Of a stretch of DNA of 64,000 nucleotides, positions 8,494-19,700 are shown piece after piece; within the stretch, counting starts at the first letter, position 1; each line of letters starts with the position of its first letter. Under the pieces are notes generated by a model. The model was not told the DNA's origin. It ran no database searches and saw only the letters and a list, made by a program, of their open reading frames with translations. The DNA is taken from assembly GCA_902775975.1 (NCBI GenBank), contig CACYOC010000021.1, forward strand, positions 1-64,000, read 5' to 3'. Source of the DNA: an uncultured Bacteroidales bacterium (lineage in GTDB: Bacteria; Bacteroidota; Bacteroidia; Bacteroidales; Bacteroidaceae). The position numbers and the translations under genes are program-made.

Positions 8494-9552
8494 TCACTTC
8501 TCGTTATAGATTCTCAGGATGGTATCGACAACGGTCTGCGTCTGCTCCTTACGACCCAGTGTAATTCGCAGGCAAGACTCCAGACCCTTATCGGTCATGA
8601 ACTTAATCTTGTAGTCCTGCACCTTCAACGCAGCCATCAGCTTATCCTTGATTTCCACGGGATACTTGATGAGGATGAAGTTGGCCACGGACTTATAAAC
8701 CTTGAAGCCGGGCAGAGAGCCTAACTCCTTCTTATACAGCTTACGGCCCCAATCCATATCATCAGCAACCTGGCGATAGTGCTCGTCGCTGTCAAGGGCT
8801 GCCAAAGCTACAGCTTCAGAGAAGCGGTTATAGCCTAAGTACTTGTTGACGTAGCTCAGGAACTGGTCGTGACCCTTGCCAATGAAGCCAAAGCCACAGC
8901 GCAGACCAGGCAGTCCGTAGAACTTGGACAAGGTGCGCGAGATAATCAGGTTGGAATACTTGTTGACCAACGGAGCAATGTAGGCAGTATCCTTCGAGAT
9001 GAAGCTGGCGTATGCCTCGTCGATGAGGACAATGGTGTCGCTGGGGATATTCTCCATGATGCGACCGGTCTCTTCGGGAGTCAGTCCGTTACCCGTAGGG
9101 TTGTTGGGCGATGCCAACAGCAGCATACGGGGATGAATGCGGTTAGTATAAGCTATCACCTCGTCAATGTCATAGGCGAAGGTATCCTCCAGCTCGTGCA
9201 GGGGATACATCTCAAAAGTTCCGCCACACTCGGAAGCTACACGGTTGTAATACCACCAGGAGAACTCAGGAATGAGAATCTTGGTATTGGGTTCCTTGGC
9301 ACCCTCCTGACTGTTGATAGAGAGGAAGTAATGAATGGCATTCTTCAGCATATCCTCGCCACCATAGGTCAACAGTACCTGTTCCTCGGGAACACCGTAT
9401 ATCTCACTGACCTTGACACTGATGACACTCTTCTTACCCTCGTCGTAGATACGCGTATAGAAGCACAACGTCTTGGGGTCAAAATTCTTAATAGCCTCCA
9501 CCACTTTCTGGCTGGGGTCAAAGTTAAACTCGTTTCTGTCTAAATAATTCAT
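8494..9552 (-). CDS. HisC/CobD-like PLP-dependent aminotransferase or decarboxylase
   Basis: A 352-residue fold-type I PLP enzyme of the histidinol-phosphate aminotransferase/CobD group. Visible elements are SPNNPTGNGL, VLIDEAYASF and the Schiff-base lysine in SRTLSKFYGLPGLR. The same group includes true HisC, threonine-phosphate decarboxylase (CobD) and phosphoserine decarboxylases. No other his genes are nearby. Instead it is tightly linked to a cytidylyltransferase and a CDP-alcohol phosphotransferase, so a role in making a phosphorylated amino alcohol such as phosphoethanolamine is plausible but inferred. Confidence 0.85.
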   Translation of the reverse strand: MNYLDRNEFNFDPSQKVVEAIKNFDPKTLCFYTRIYDEGKKSVISVKVSEIYGVPEEQVLLTYGGEDMLKNAIHYFLSINSQEGAKEPNTKILIPEFSWWYYNRVASECGGTFEMYPLHELEDTFAYDIDEVIAYTNRIHPRMLLLASPNNPTGNGLTPEETGRIMENIPSDTIVLIDEAYASFISKDTAYIAPLVNKYSNLIISRTLSKFYGLPGLRCGFGFIGKGHDQFLSYVNKYLGYNRFSEAVALAALDSDEHYRQVADDMDWGRKLYKKELGSLPGFKVYKSVANFILIKYPVEIKDKLMAALKVQDYKIKFMTDKGLESCLRITLGRKEQTQTVVDTILRIYNEK

Positions 9553-9591
9553 GATATTCCTTTGTTTTAATTATTTTTCGTTTTCTCGATA

Positions 9592-9655
9592 TGTCACTTT
9601 TCATTTTTCACTTTTCATTTTTCACTTTTCATTTTTCACTTTTCACTTTTCACTT
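9592..9655. repeat. 14-bp tandem repeat (TTTTCATTTTTCAC)
   Basis: About four units of a 14-bp (two-heptamer) repeat lie between the aminotransferase and the flippase-like gene, running over the last codons of the latter (MALMKVKSEK). Another case of a heptamer array touching coding sequence. Confidence 0.85.
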
Positions 9656-10688
9656 TCATCAGCGCCATACCGATGGCTATCCAGATGATTTCCCTGACAC
9701 GGCAGATGATGCTGACAAAAATGCCCAACGCCGCCGACAAGCCGAGGGCAGCAATAGAGAGCACAAAACCACCTTCCTGTACACCGATTTGCATGGGAAG
9801 GAAACCTATCAGATTGGCAAACAACGTGGTGAACGACACGATAAGAATGCTGTGAAGGAAGGTCAGCGTCAAACCTCCCAAGCCTCCTCCGCAATCAATG
9901 CCGAAGAGCAGCAGCATGAACATCACTTCCGAGCTTTGTACCACTCGGGAGAGGTATTCCAGCAGCAGACTCTTATAGAACGCCTCGCGATCCTGACCGT
10001 GCAGGGCTGCTATCTGCTTGTCGATATTCTCGATGGCTTCCGAGTGACGTGCCCAAAAGCGCAAGGTCCATTTCTTTAATCCGGGGAGACGGCTGACAAG
10101 TCCTAAGACATACTTCACCAAGCCATTCTGATAACCTTTGGAGAACAGGTAGAACGCCAAGAGGCAGAATAGCACGATGATGCCCAGGACAATGCCAATA
10201 GCCGGAGTGATAGGCAGATCGCCAACGACGGTCAGGGCAAGATAGATGAAAATGCTGATGAACCAGAACCAGAAGTGAGCGAAGAAGTGCATCATGGCAT
10301 AAAGGATGACACTGGACGTCGCATGCTGGTTGTCGATGTCTTTCGACAGTTCCATGATACGATAGGGTTCTCCTCCCAAACCACCAACTGGCGTCGCATA
10401 GTTCAGGGCATAACCTGTTATCGTTAGTCGATAGATACGCCAGAAGCCGGGGAGACGGGTGTCAGACAGGTCTTTGCAATTGCCTTTGATGATGGATTGC
10501 CACGACAAGGCATTCAACCCATAGACCAACAGCCATACTCCTATAATGGGAATGAGCCAATAGCCGGCATGGCACAGATGCTGCCACAGCTCAACAAAAC
10601 TGACATCGAACGTCAGCAGCATCACCACACAGGCGGCAACGCCAAGCATAAAGAAGAGGTTGTTGAGCCGTTGCTTTGTCCAAACCAT
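9636..10688 (-). CDS. Flippase-like LPG synthase transmembrane (UPF0104) protein
   Basis: A 350-residue integral membrane protein with about eight hydrophobic segments and the family signature GGLGGEPYRIMELSKD (residues about 100-117) plus NLIGFLPMQIGVQEGGF. This is the lysylphosphatidylglycerol synthase transmembrane/UPF0104 group without a soluble transferase domain; such proteins are proposed to flip lipid-linked compounds. It stands between the CDP-alcohol phosphotransferase and the PLP enzyme, so it may translocate the lipid they make. This is inference. Confidence 0.85.
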   Translation of the reverse strand: MVWTKQRLNNLFFMLGVAACVVMLLTFDVSFVELWQHLCHAGYWLIPIIGVWLLVYGLNALSWQSIIKGNCKDLSDTRLPGFWRIYRLTITGYALNYATPVGGLGGEPYRIMELSKDIDNQHATSSVILYAMMHFFAHFWFWFISIFIYLALTVVGDLPITPAIGIVLGIIVLFCLLAFYLFSKGYQNGLVKYVLGLVSRLPGLKKWTLRFWARHSEAIENIDKQIAALHGQDREAFYKSLLLEYLSRVVQSSEVMFMLLLFGIDCGGGLGGLTLTFLHSILIVSFTTLFANLIGFLPMQIGVQEGGFVLSIAALGLSAALGIFVSIICRVREIIWIAIGMALMKVKSEK

Positions 10689-10727
10689 TTTTGACTCTCC
10701 GATACTATTGAGTGCTTTACACTAAAA

Positions 10728-11708
10728 TTACAGTTTATCTGCCAACTGGCGGCAGAACGTCTCGTGACGATGGTTGACATACCACGTCAGCAGACCCATA
10801 CCGACAATTTCCCAAAGGAAATACAGGACGGGCAAATCCAGCAGACAGAACAGGAACAGCCATGCTGAACGGAAGTTGAAGGTCAGCAGTCCGTTCCACT
10901 TGATGACAGGCAAGGACAACTTCCGGAACTCATCACGGAACTCCTGGGGAATATTGTCTGTCGAACCGTATTTCTCACGCAGTTTTGCCATCAGACGCTG
11001 GAACTCAGGCGTCTTATTCTCCTGTTTCTTCGTGTAGTCGATGTATGACTTCTGGAACACGCGCTCCACTAACGGAGTGTCCTTCGTCATCTTATCGTAG
11101 GTCTCCTGCTGCTGGCGCGAATTGTCCAACTCCGAACCCTTCTCACCCTTCAGGAAGAAAAGATGAACCTGGATGTAGTAGTCTGCCAGACGCTGCTGAG
11201 CGGCAAGACCAGCAAGACCGGAAATCCAACCCAAAGCCCATGCCACGAGGGTGGCTATCCACGTATTCGTCTCGTTATTCTCTATGCCCAGCCAAGCGAA
11301 CTCGATGTCGTGATGCAGGAAGAAGCGATAGACCAAAGCATGGTATATGGGCAAGAACCACACAAAACCAGCGACACCGTCGAGGATACGTCCCAGACGA
11401 CTTTTCTTGCCCGTCATGCGTGCCAGCTGACCGTCGGTGCAGTCGAAAATATCTGCCAGACAAAGCAACAGGATAGCAATGATGTTCATCCAAAGTCCCC
11501 ATGTGCCGCTGTAGTACCAGCTACCGCAACCAAAGAAAATGGCAGCAGCAGCTCCGATAATCATCGACCAAATGGTCACGGTATTGGGATGAATGTCAAA
11601 CTTTGCAAAAAAGACAGCCCACCAATAGCAGAAGGGACGCACGACATGCAAATCCAACCAGTCTTCTGTCTCGGCAGACTTCAGTGTTTTATTAAATTCT
11701 TCGTTCAT
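10728..11708 (-). CDS. CDP-alcohol phosphatidyltransferase with altered catalytic motif
   Basis: A 326-residue membrane enzyme with the CDP-alcohol phosphotransferase signature DCTDGQLAR, then eight residues, then GRILDGVAG. The canonical motif is DxxDGxxARx8GxxxDxxxD. Here the first three Asp are present, but the fourth, the proposed general base, is Gly (codon GGT). The family transfers a phospho-alcohol between CMP and a lipid or alcohol in the inner membrane. It is first in a run with a flippase-like protein, a CobD/HisC-like enzyme and a LicC-like cytidylyltransferase. Substrate is unknown and activity is uncertain because of the missing Asp. Confidence 0.88.
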   Translation of the reverse strand: MNEEFNKTLKSAETEDWLDLHVVRPFCYWWAVFFAKFDIHPNTVTIWSMIIGAAAAIFFGCGSWYYSGTWGLWMNIIAILLLCLADIFDCTDGQLARMTGKKSRLGRILDGVAGFVWFLPIYHALVYRFFLHHDIEFAWLGIENNETNTWIATLVAWALGWISGLAGLAAQQRLADYYIQVHLFFLKGEKGSELDNSRQQQETYDKMTKDTPLVERVFQKSYIDYTKKQENKTPEFQRLMAKLREKYGSTDNIPQEFRDEFRKLSLPVIKWNGLLTFNFRSAWLFLFCLLDLPVLYFLWEIVGMGLLTWYVNHRHETFCRQLADKL

Positions 11709-11867
11709 GTTATCGCCTTGATTTACAATTCAGTCTGCAAAGGTACGAATAAGTGAGAAGAATACAAAATAAATTAAGATTTATTTCATTATAGAACGAA
11801 AGTACCTTCGACAAAGTCAAAGGTACTGATAAGTGAGAAGAAAACAAAGACTTTTCACGTTTTTATG

Positions 11868-12017
11868 TTACCAATCGCTACTGCTGGTAACGGTTTCTTC
11901 TTCTGCAGTTTTATAGTCTTTGACTGAGATATCCTGGCCGCTGCCTGCCAAGAGGACGGAACGGCTCTTCACGCCATAGACCTTCGCTACGGGGTTCATG
12001 TATTTTCTTTTCATCAT
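11868..12017 (-). CDS. Short MKKxYxxP-type peptide, operon terminal
   Basis: A 48-49 residue reading frame (ATG ATG at 12017 and 12014; stop at 11868-11870). It starts MKRKYMNPVAKVY, continues to VLLAGSGQD and ends in an acidic Ser/Thr tail. It begins one base after the stop of the fimbrillin-like lipoprotein gene, so translation is probably coupled. It closely resembles the 53-residue peptide at 57123-57284 in layout: basic start, aromatic-x-x-Pro, a V/I-rich stretch, L-x-x-SG, acidic tail. No lipobox or signal peptide is obvious. Function unknown. Confidence 0.72.
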   Translation of the reverse strand: MMKRKYMNPVAKVYGVKSRSVLLAGSGQDISVKDYKTAEEETVTSSSDW

Positions 12018-12018
12018 T

Positions 12019-12894
12019 TTACTTACCTATTTTAATGTTGATCGTATATTGATTACCTGCTTCCCAAGAGCCTGACAAATCAATAACCTTGGGATCTTTC
12101 GCGACACCATCTTTAGTGTATGTAATCTGCAACTGCATACCTTCCTTGGATTGCGGAATGACGTACAACCATCCTTTTGGCAGCAACTTCTTCTTATCAA
12201 GCGTGATGTCGTCCGATGTCAAGGTGATGTCACCCGTTGTCAAGGTGAAGCCAGGGAATTCAGGGGGTGTACTTAGGTTTTTCCAAGAGTTGTCGTTAAA
12301 ATAATAATTACCTTGCTTATAGACATTCTGGAGCTGAATATCCTTCACCACATAAGTGGCACTTTCTTCCTTATAGACATAGAACTGCACGGCGGCACAA
12401 GCATGGTCGAAGGTCAACGAAATCTTGCCGCCTGTCTCACTCCACGACTTAGCCTCAGCTGTCTTTGCCACTAAGAAATCTTTCTGAAAAATAACCTCTC
12501 CTTCCATCGTAAATGACACATACGGGTCGCCTCCATTCCACACAAACTCATTTCCTACGTTATAAGCATAGAAATTCCATTTCTTACTAACATTGCCACC
12601 AGGCCAAGACGTTGTCCATTTGCCGTTTGTTTTGGTTAATGTAGCATACCAATCCTTGTTATCTACACACATCGTAAACGTATTCAGTGTTTCCGTCGTA
12701 GTAGCGGCGTCGGCACGGCGAGGAGCCTTTGGGGTACCTTCGGTCTGCAAGGGGCGCTCGCTAACCTCTACTGTCAGCATGCGCTGGGGTTGTGGTTGTG
12801 GCGCTGGTGTCACAGCTTCGTCATCGCTGCCACCGCACGCTGCAAACAGCGTGGCAGTAGCAAGCAACAGCATCATTTGATTTTTACTCTTCAT
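12019..12894 (-). CDS. Fimbrillin-like surface lipoprotein
   Basis: A 291-residue protein with lipoprotein signal ending LFAAC followed by GGSDDE, an acidic stretch after the Cys that resembles the Bacteroidota lipoprotein surface-export signal. The body resembles the FimA/Mfa-like fimbrillin family: an N-terminal beta domain with TETLNTFTM, then LTFDHACAAVQFYVY and a C-terminal GNQYTINIKIGK strand. Such proteins form fimbriae or fimbria-associated tips. It is second of two lipoproteins downstream of a giant adhesin-like gene, and upstream of a small peptide. Confidence 0.82.
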   Translation of the reverse strand: MKSKNQMMLLLATATLFAACGGSDDEAVTPAPQPQPQRMLTVEVSERPLQTEGTPKAPRRADAATTTETLNTFTMCVDNKDWYATLTKTNGKWTTSWPGGNVSKKWNFYAYNVGNEFVWNGGDPYVSFTMEGEVIFQKDFLVAKTAEAKSWSETGGKISLTFDHACAAVQFYVYKEESATYVVKDIQLQNVYKQGNYYFNDNSWKNLSTPPEFPGFTLTTGDITLTSDDITLDKKKLLPKGWLYVIPQSKEGMQLQITYTKDGVAKDPKVIDLSGSWEAGNQYTINIKIGK

Positions 12895-12897
12895 CTT

Positions 12898-12920
12898 TTC
12901 TTATTTCTTAATTCTTAATT
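12898..12920. repeat. TTCTTAA heptamer tract
   Basis: Short intergenic tract TTCTTATTTCTTAATTCTTA in 7-bp register between the two lipoprotein genes. Confidence 0.6.
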
Positions 12921-13763
12921 CTAATACTCCAAATTAACCACTTTCGCTACAGTACTCGGTTTTGCAGTAGTACCTTCGCCGTCGAGCGTAATGGTCTTCT
13001 TCAGCGTGTAATATCCCTTGTCTTTTGCACGATAGTAACGCAATTCAGCTTCCTCGCCGAGGAAAGTTCCATAGCCAATACCCTTAAAACCAGGGAACAG
13101 GTCACTGCTTCTACAAATGCCGCGACACGTGCCGTTCACAAAAACAAAGACCGCATCGTTCTGGGTTTCACTATAGGGTGGATTATCGGGAAGCAGCAGA
13201 GTAAGATAGGTCATATAAGGATACTTGCTATTGCCATTGTTGAAATCGAGGGCAATCGATAAATGGTCAGCAAATCCTTCATTGGGTTCAAACTTCAGCG
13301 TAGTTGATTGGTTAAAAATATGTTTCAACTTGGCACAGTAGTATTTGAGTTGCATGGGCTGTCCCATCTCTTCACCGTTGCCTTGAATGTACAGCTGAAA
13401 ATCCACCTCATCATTCGAACTGATGACGCTGCGTCTGTTGATGCCACGGCACGTGCCACCGATGAACACCGTCATCATGTCATCGTCGCTGGAGTACTTT
13501 GCCATATCGCTAGCCAACTGCACTTTCATGTTCATTGATATCTCATATTCATTCGACTCAGGGTCTTTCCAGTCTGGTCTCTCGTCAGTCCATGTCCAGT
13601 CAATAGCCCACGTTGGTTTCGACTCCGTGGGCGTGAAAACGCTCTTAGCTTCTGGGGGCGTTGGGGGCTGAACAGGAGACGTTGCTGCATTGTCGTCGTC
13701 TGAACCGCAGCCCCACATCAATGCGAGGGCTGCAGTCATCATTATCATCTTTATCGTTTTCAT
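12921..13763 (-). CDS. Surface lipoprotein, function unknown
   Basis: A 280-residue protein starting MKTIKMIMMTAALALMWGC followed by GSDDDNA: a lipoprotein signal with an acidic export-like stretch. The body contains two repeated units, each with an FIGGTCRGINR or FVNGTCRGICR motif (residues about 98-108 and 208-218), suggesting a duplicated beta domain. A related NGAEIVGEGSM/VFDNNGNCLGS-like element recurs in the C-terminal part of the adjacent giant protein, so the proteins may share a module. It lies between the giant gene and the fimbrillin-like gene and is probably in the same operon. Confidence 0.75.
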   Translation of the reverse strand: MKTIKMIMMTAALALMWGCGSDDDNAATSPVQPPTPPEAKSVFTPTESKPTWAIDWTWTDERPDWKDPESNEYEISMNMKVQLASDMAKYSSDDDMMTVFIGGTCRGINRRSVISSNDEVDFQLYIQGNGEEMGQPMQLKYYCAKLKHIFNQSTTLKFEPNEGFADHLSIALDFNNGNSKYPYMTYLTLLLPDNPPYSETQNDAVFVFVNGTCRGICRSSDLFPGFKGIGYGTFLGEEAELRYYRAKDKGYYTLKKTITLDGEGTTAKPSTVAKVVNLEY

Positions 13764-13797
13764 ATCAAATTATCAATTATCAATTGTCAATTATCAA
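13764..13797. repeat. ATTATCA/ATTGTCA heptamer array
   Basis: Four to five heptamers fill the entire gap between the giant surface protein gene and the 280-aa lipoprotein gene. Confidence 0.8.
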
Positions 13798-16700
13798 TTA
13801 CCTAATCACTTGCTTCTTACCGTTCAGGATATAGACTCCACTACGCTCGGGAGCCGTAGGCAGCTTGACACCTTGCAGGGTGTACCAGCCTTCCTGCATC
13901 AAGGTATTCTCGTTCTTGACGAAGTTGATGGCGGTTGGCTCTTTCGGGGAACCACTGATGCCGTTAGGTTCGTAAACCAATACCTCTCCAGTAGTAGCAA
14001 CGATGTCCTCTCCGCGCTCGATGGCAAAGCTGAGCGGCAGGCGCTTATCGCCGCTGATGCTCAGATATACAAGGCCGTCATCAGCCATGCTACCCTCTCC
14101 TACTATCTCGGCGCCATTCATAGCCAGCAGGCGGTCGCCGCTTTCCATCTCAACACCGTTGACGGTAGCCGTCAGCGACATGGTATTGCTGTATTCAGCC
14201 TCATCCATCGTCAGTTCGCGGCTCAGTGAATGTCCATCGTCGAAGTAAGTAGAGTTTGGCTCGTAGTACGCATAAGTGAACGTTGTCGCAGTCTCCTTCT
14301 TGCGTTTCAACATATAGCCTTCGCCGGGCTTCATGTATCGCAAGTTACCCTTCCACTCCTTCTTATCGCCAGTGACGGAGAACATGGCAAATTCCGTACG
14401 GCTCTTAATCACGTCGCCGTCCTCAGCTTCGTCATAGTAGTCGCTCAGCGCCGTCGATACTGGCAGGTTGATGGCGGGTGAGTAGCCAATGTAGTTCCAA
14501 CCCTTTCGAACCGGGATGACACGATAGATGCGTTGCCGCAGAATGTCACCCTGTACCTCCATCTGCTTCGCCTCTACGGATTTCACGCGGTAGCTATCAG
14601 CGTACGTCAGGCTGAACTTCTTCAGACCTTCTTCACCCTTGTTACTAATCCACTGTCCTTGATAGTAGTGCAATGCAAGATTGTTGGTATCGTCAACGAA
14701 CATATCGCCTTCTTTCCATTGATATTTGTTCAGCATCTGAAGTCCGTCACGGAACTCATCCGAATAGACATTGAACGATATCCAGTTCCAGCCTCTGGCG
14801 AGGTCCACCTGCTGAATGAATTTATTACCGGCCGTCAGGACGATAGGATTATTCGTTGTTCCTACCGAGCCGTTGGCCTTGAAGATGACAGTTTCCGAAG
14901 GTGTAAGTACCATGACCTTGCCGGTCTGGAAATGCCACAATTTGAACACCAGCGGCATATTGTCTTTTAGGTTTTCTGCGTCGGCATAGACTGTAAGGTA
15001 TGCCATACTCTCTGACGTCGTTGCATCGTAATCAACATGTATTGATCCAAGGCAGTTACCATTGTTGTCGAATACTCCTACCAAGTCGCGATCGTCAGTA
15101 ATGATTTCGTTACCAATTCGCACCTTGGCAACAATAGTCATCGAATATTGCGACTTATCTACGTCGGGCTGCCACAGCGGCTCATCATCTACAACCTCAA
15201 CGCTCAGTGCCAATGGTTCTGAAAGCCCGTTTTCATCAGTCAAATAGATGATATCGTCATACGTTCCTACGTTAGCGTCCTTACTGACCGTGAACGTTAT
15301 CAGCCGTTCTTCCTTAGGTCCTATTACGTCGCTTATAACGTTCGTCTTGAGCCATCGCGGCAGGTTCTCTATGGTGTAAGTGTGGTTTGCACCGCTATTG
15401 TTGACAATGCTCAACTCGATATCCTTAGCTACTCCATAGCTGACATCCTTGACACTCAAAGAGCGACGAGACCAGCGAAGCGGATTAAGATCAATAAAGC
15501 ACGAGACAGTGGCAGGCGAAGCCATCAAGTTACCATTCTTGTCAGGAATATCACTGATGGTAACATAGACATTTCGTTTATTGATGCGGCTGTCCGGTTC
15601 GTTGACATTCACCATCAGCTGGTGGTTCGAACCCACATATTCGAAATTCAAATCGCGCAATTCCTCATAAGGTCGAATAGGAGCACCGTCAGCACGGTCT
15701 ATGTAGTTGACAATCTGATCGGCGGGAACCACGAAAACAGTATCGTTGCGTTGGCTCACATGACCGTCAGCATCCAACTTTACCACTTTGTTCAACGGAT
15801 ACGGAACGAGCAGAAGTGTACCATCTTTCTGCCGTTCCTGACGACAGAAGTCAAGGTAAGTCACCAATCCTTTCTCACGACCGTTCAAGCCCTTCTTTCC
15901 ATAGTGCTCAACGAGCGTTACTGGGAGTGCCTGCTCGAAGAGGGTCAGTCCGTCGATATATCCGGAAAGTGCATTCTGCTGTTGCAGCTTGTCATCATCA
16001 ACACCTTTCTCAGTCCATACCATATTACCCAGATAGAAGTGATCGCCACCCATGCCTCCGATGCCGTCAGTAGAGAAAGAAGCTCTTTGCTTGAAATCGA
16101 CATAGATATTGACAACATTGCGCGTATGGTTCATCGTCATAGCGTAGTGATGCCACTGGTCGTCGCTGAAGCTATCGCCTAAGTTCTGTTCGTTACCGTT
16201 GGCACGATACTTCAGCGTCTCGCCCTCGAAGCCAATGAAGAAGCAATTCAGTGAGTCAACGTCAGACTTACGTCCAGAGCCGTTGCTGAGCAAAGCTCCA
16301 CGACCGTCGGCATTCGTCTTGAACCAGAACATCAACGTATAGTCTTGCTCCTGATTACGACTCATGAACTCATTCTTTATCTTCAGTCCTTTTACTTCAC
16401 CGTCTGGTTTCGTATTGAAGTCCAGCTTCAACGACATGCTCCTCGGCAAGCTCCATCCGGCATTAAATAATGTCAGGTCAGCTCCCTGAGCACCATCAAA
16501 GGCAATGTTACCCGAACCTTCGTTCATAGGATAGTAGTCAGCAAGTCCCATCTCATAGCCCGTCAGCTGTTGGTTGCCGTAGGCGTTGAGCAACGTCAAA
16601 TCCATCGTACGATACCAGACGCGTCCTTGTATCATCTTACCACTGAAATGGGTTCGCTTGGAAATGCTTGCCTGGTTAGTAGAACCGAAAATGAGCGGAC

Positions 16701-19700
16701 CTGAACCAGCATATTTGACATCAATAGCCTCATCTTCTAACTGGTCAGTATAGAGCGTTGCCTTCGGAGTGTCTCTGTCAAGCACCAGTGCGACACGCTG
16801 GAAAGCGTCTGTGCTCAGCTGTGTCTTTCCCACAAGGACTTCATTGTTGTCAATAGTGACACGCAAGCGCCGATCAGCGGTAAGCAACATCCGCAAGGAA
16901 TGACCATCGGTACCATGCGAGAAGATAGGCATCTCCTGACCGGTATCATCAGGCTTCACCATCACCTCTATCGTCACGTTCTTGTCGCTGAAGTTGCGGC
17001 GTGCAGCACTTTGAGCGAAGCCTTTTCCGTCAAATGTCAAAGCCACAGACTCTTCGAGTGCATTCTCGTTGGTTTCACCCTTGACCTCGAAATTAGTAGT
17101 CTCTTGCAGATAATTGTACTCTATGGGTTCGGAGAAGTTGAAGATGATGTTTTCTCCAGCATCCAAAACGCCATCTTTCGGTTCAGGGGTTCCAAAGAAC
17201 GTAGGACGGCGAGTATCTTTCACGCCACTCACTACCTTCGATGCAGATGTCAAGTATCCGCTACCGTTGCGGCAGAAGAGTACAGCTCTCAGGTCGTAGC
17301 CTTTCTCCATCACGATACCGTCGCCATAGAACTGTGTGGTGATGTTGCCGTTGGCGGGTATCATCTCCTTCGTTCCACTGGCCGCCTTGTAGATGACGGA
17401 GTCAGCATAGAAGGAGCAGAGGTTGGTCCAGTAGTCATCGCCTCGTGTAGTTTCCTTGTATTGGAACTCGATATGGTCGAAGTTAGGCTGGTTCTTGTCA
17501 AACTCATTGATGATGATGGGCAGGTACCAACCTCGCTTCGAGTCGTAGGAGGCATCGGTATTCATAATCCATTTATCGCCAGGCGTCAAGATGTTAAGGC
17601 CTCCGGCAGCCTGCAGATAATGCACATCGAAGGACGCATCCTGATAGGTATTGAAGTCATCCTGCGATAACAGGCGGAGGGTAATTCCCTCATAGTCGAA
17701 GCCCTTGCCGGCATATACCTCGATGGTCTTTCTCGTCACCTCACCCTGTGGAATAGTAACGGTACGCGGTGTGCCGGACAGTGGCATGCCATCCATCAAG
17801 ATGCGTGCGCCATTAGGATTGGTACCATCCTGGAGCACCAGGTTGAAGAACGGATAACTTGCCTGAGGTTGTTCGCTTTCGTTATACAGCAGCACGTCAA
17901 ATCGCGCAGGCTCGCTGAGGGGCACTCCGCTGATGCTCTGCTTGTCAAACTTGATGACGGGATTCTCAATTTTCTTGGTACGAGCGTCGAGCACGGTACC
18001 GGGATTGTAGAACTTCGTCACGCGTTCGCCTTCCCAAGTACGGAGCGTAGCACCGCCCTTTGTGCGGTAGATGAAGCTGCGTGGCTGGCGTTTATCTCCC
18101 GAGAGAGGGCTATTATCGTCAAAGATGGGCTCTAACGTGTTTTCACTAAAGCGCTGATAGCGGTCGTTGACCCAGACGTCATCCCACTTGGTTTGACCAG
18201 TATTGTTGTCGAGGGTCTGGGCATAATAGACATCGAAGTTCAGATGGCTGTAGGGATCCATCTTGATGTTGAATTTCTCTTTGCGGGAATGGCGTTGTAC
18301 CGTGCCATATTTCGGTGTGAAGTCGCATGAGACGATGGGAGTAATTTTAAATTGGAAGTTCCATCCTGGCATCTCAACCTTACCACCTTTCTCCTCAGGT
18401 TCTTTCTTTGCCACGATGTATTTTTGCCAAAACTTAACCAATGCAGCCCATATGGTAGTCCCAAACTGCGAAAATGCCAAATCAAGACCGGAGAGTGCTC
18501 TTTCATAGGTACCGCCATAGACAAAGTTTGTAGCGATATTGATCGTAGTTTCTGATGTAGATATCTGATTGACGAACTCTTCGCTATAGCTCATGCCAGT
18601 GGCACCGTCAACATCGAAGTTCTTGTAGAGCTTCGTGGCATTCAACTTCTCATACTCATTGACAGTCATCATGGCTGCCCATTCAAGGATGCTTTCGAAG
18701 TAGTGTGCTACCTTGTCCTGCAGCGGATTGGGTGAGCTCTGCGGCTTGATGATAACATAGTTGATACCGTCCTTTGGTGTGAAGCAGGTGTCGTTATAGA
18801 CGATTTCCCAACCCGTCTCTCCAAGTTCGACATTGGTCTTCATATTCACGACACCGAAATATGGGTCATCAGGCTCGCGAAGCGACAGATAGACATTTTG
18901 TCCCGTAGCGTTAGCCTGTCGCTGAGCCTCTTCTTTCGTGCCAGTGAACATGAGCGCCTTGCAATGATCTGCCAGTTCGGGAATGAGCTGATCAGTGATG
19001 TATTTCTGCGAGTGTATGAAGGTGGACTGGAACTCCTGTCCGACAGCCATCGTCTCGAAACTTACCAGATATGCGGGTTTGTTTGTCTCACCGTCCGTTC
19101 CTTCGGCGATGACATGCATGCGACCGGCAGCGATTTCACCCTTTCGGGTTTGATAGACGCTGTCGTTGATAGCTCCGATGGTCACGGCTGGCGTCATGAT
19201 TACATTGGCATTGATACCCAGATAGACATCGGCATCGGCACCTACACGATATTTGTTGTCGCTGGTGGAAATATCGGTATTGACGTTCATGGTGTAGTTG
19301 TATCCCACCTCCGACTTGTTGTTCCAGACGAGGTCGAAGTCGATGTCAACTGCGTTCTCACCGCGAAGCCATACACCGGCACCCATACCTTGCCAAGTGT
19401 TCCAAGACGTACCGATACCGAACTGCACGTTGACGCCTCGTTTCATGTCCATGTCGAGTGTAAACGTGCGTGTGAGCGTCGAGCCCTTGGAGAGCGTAGC
19501 ACTTGACATAGAGCCTGGCGGGTCGCGGAGGATATCGACGAGTATAGGCTTTCCTATCGACATCACATCTTTGGCTCCTGGTTGTGGAGCTATATTAAGA
19601 ATGTACGCACGCAAGGGTTCTGCCTGATAGTAGGTACCGTCCATTTCAAGTGTCAGGTTGAGTGTCCGCAGGGCGTCCTGTTTTGACAGCGTATAAGGCA

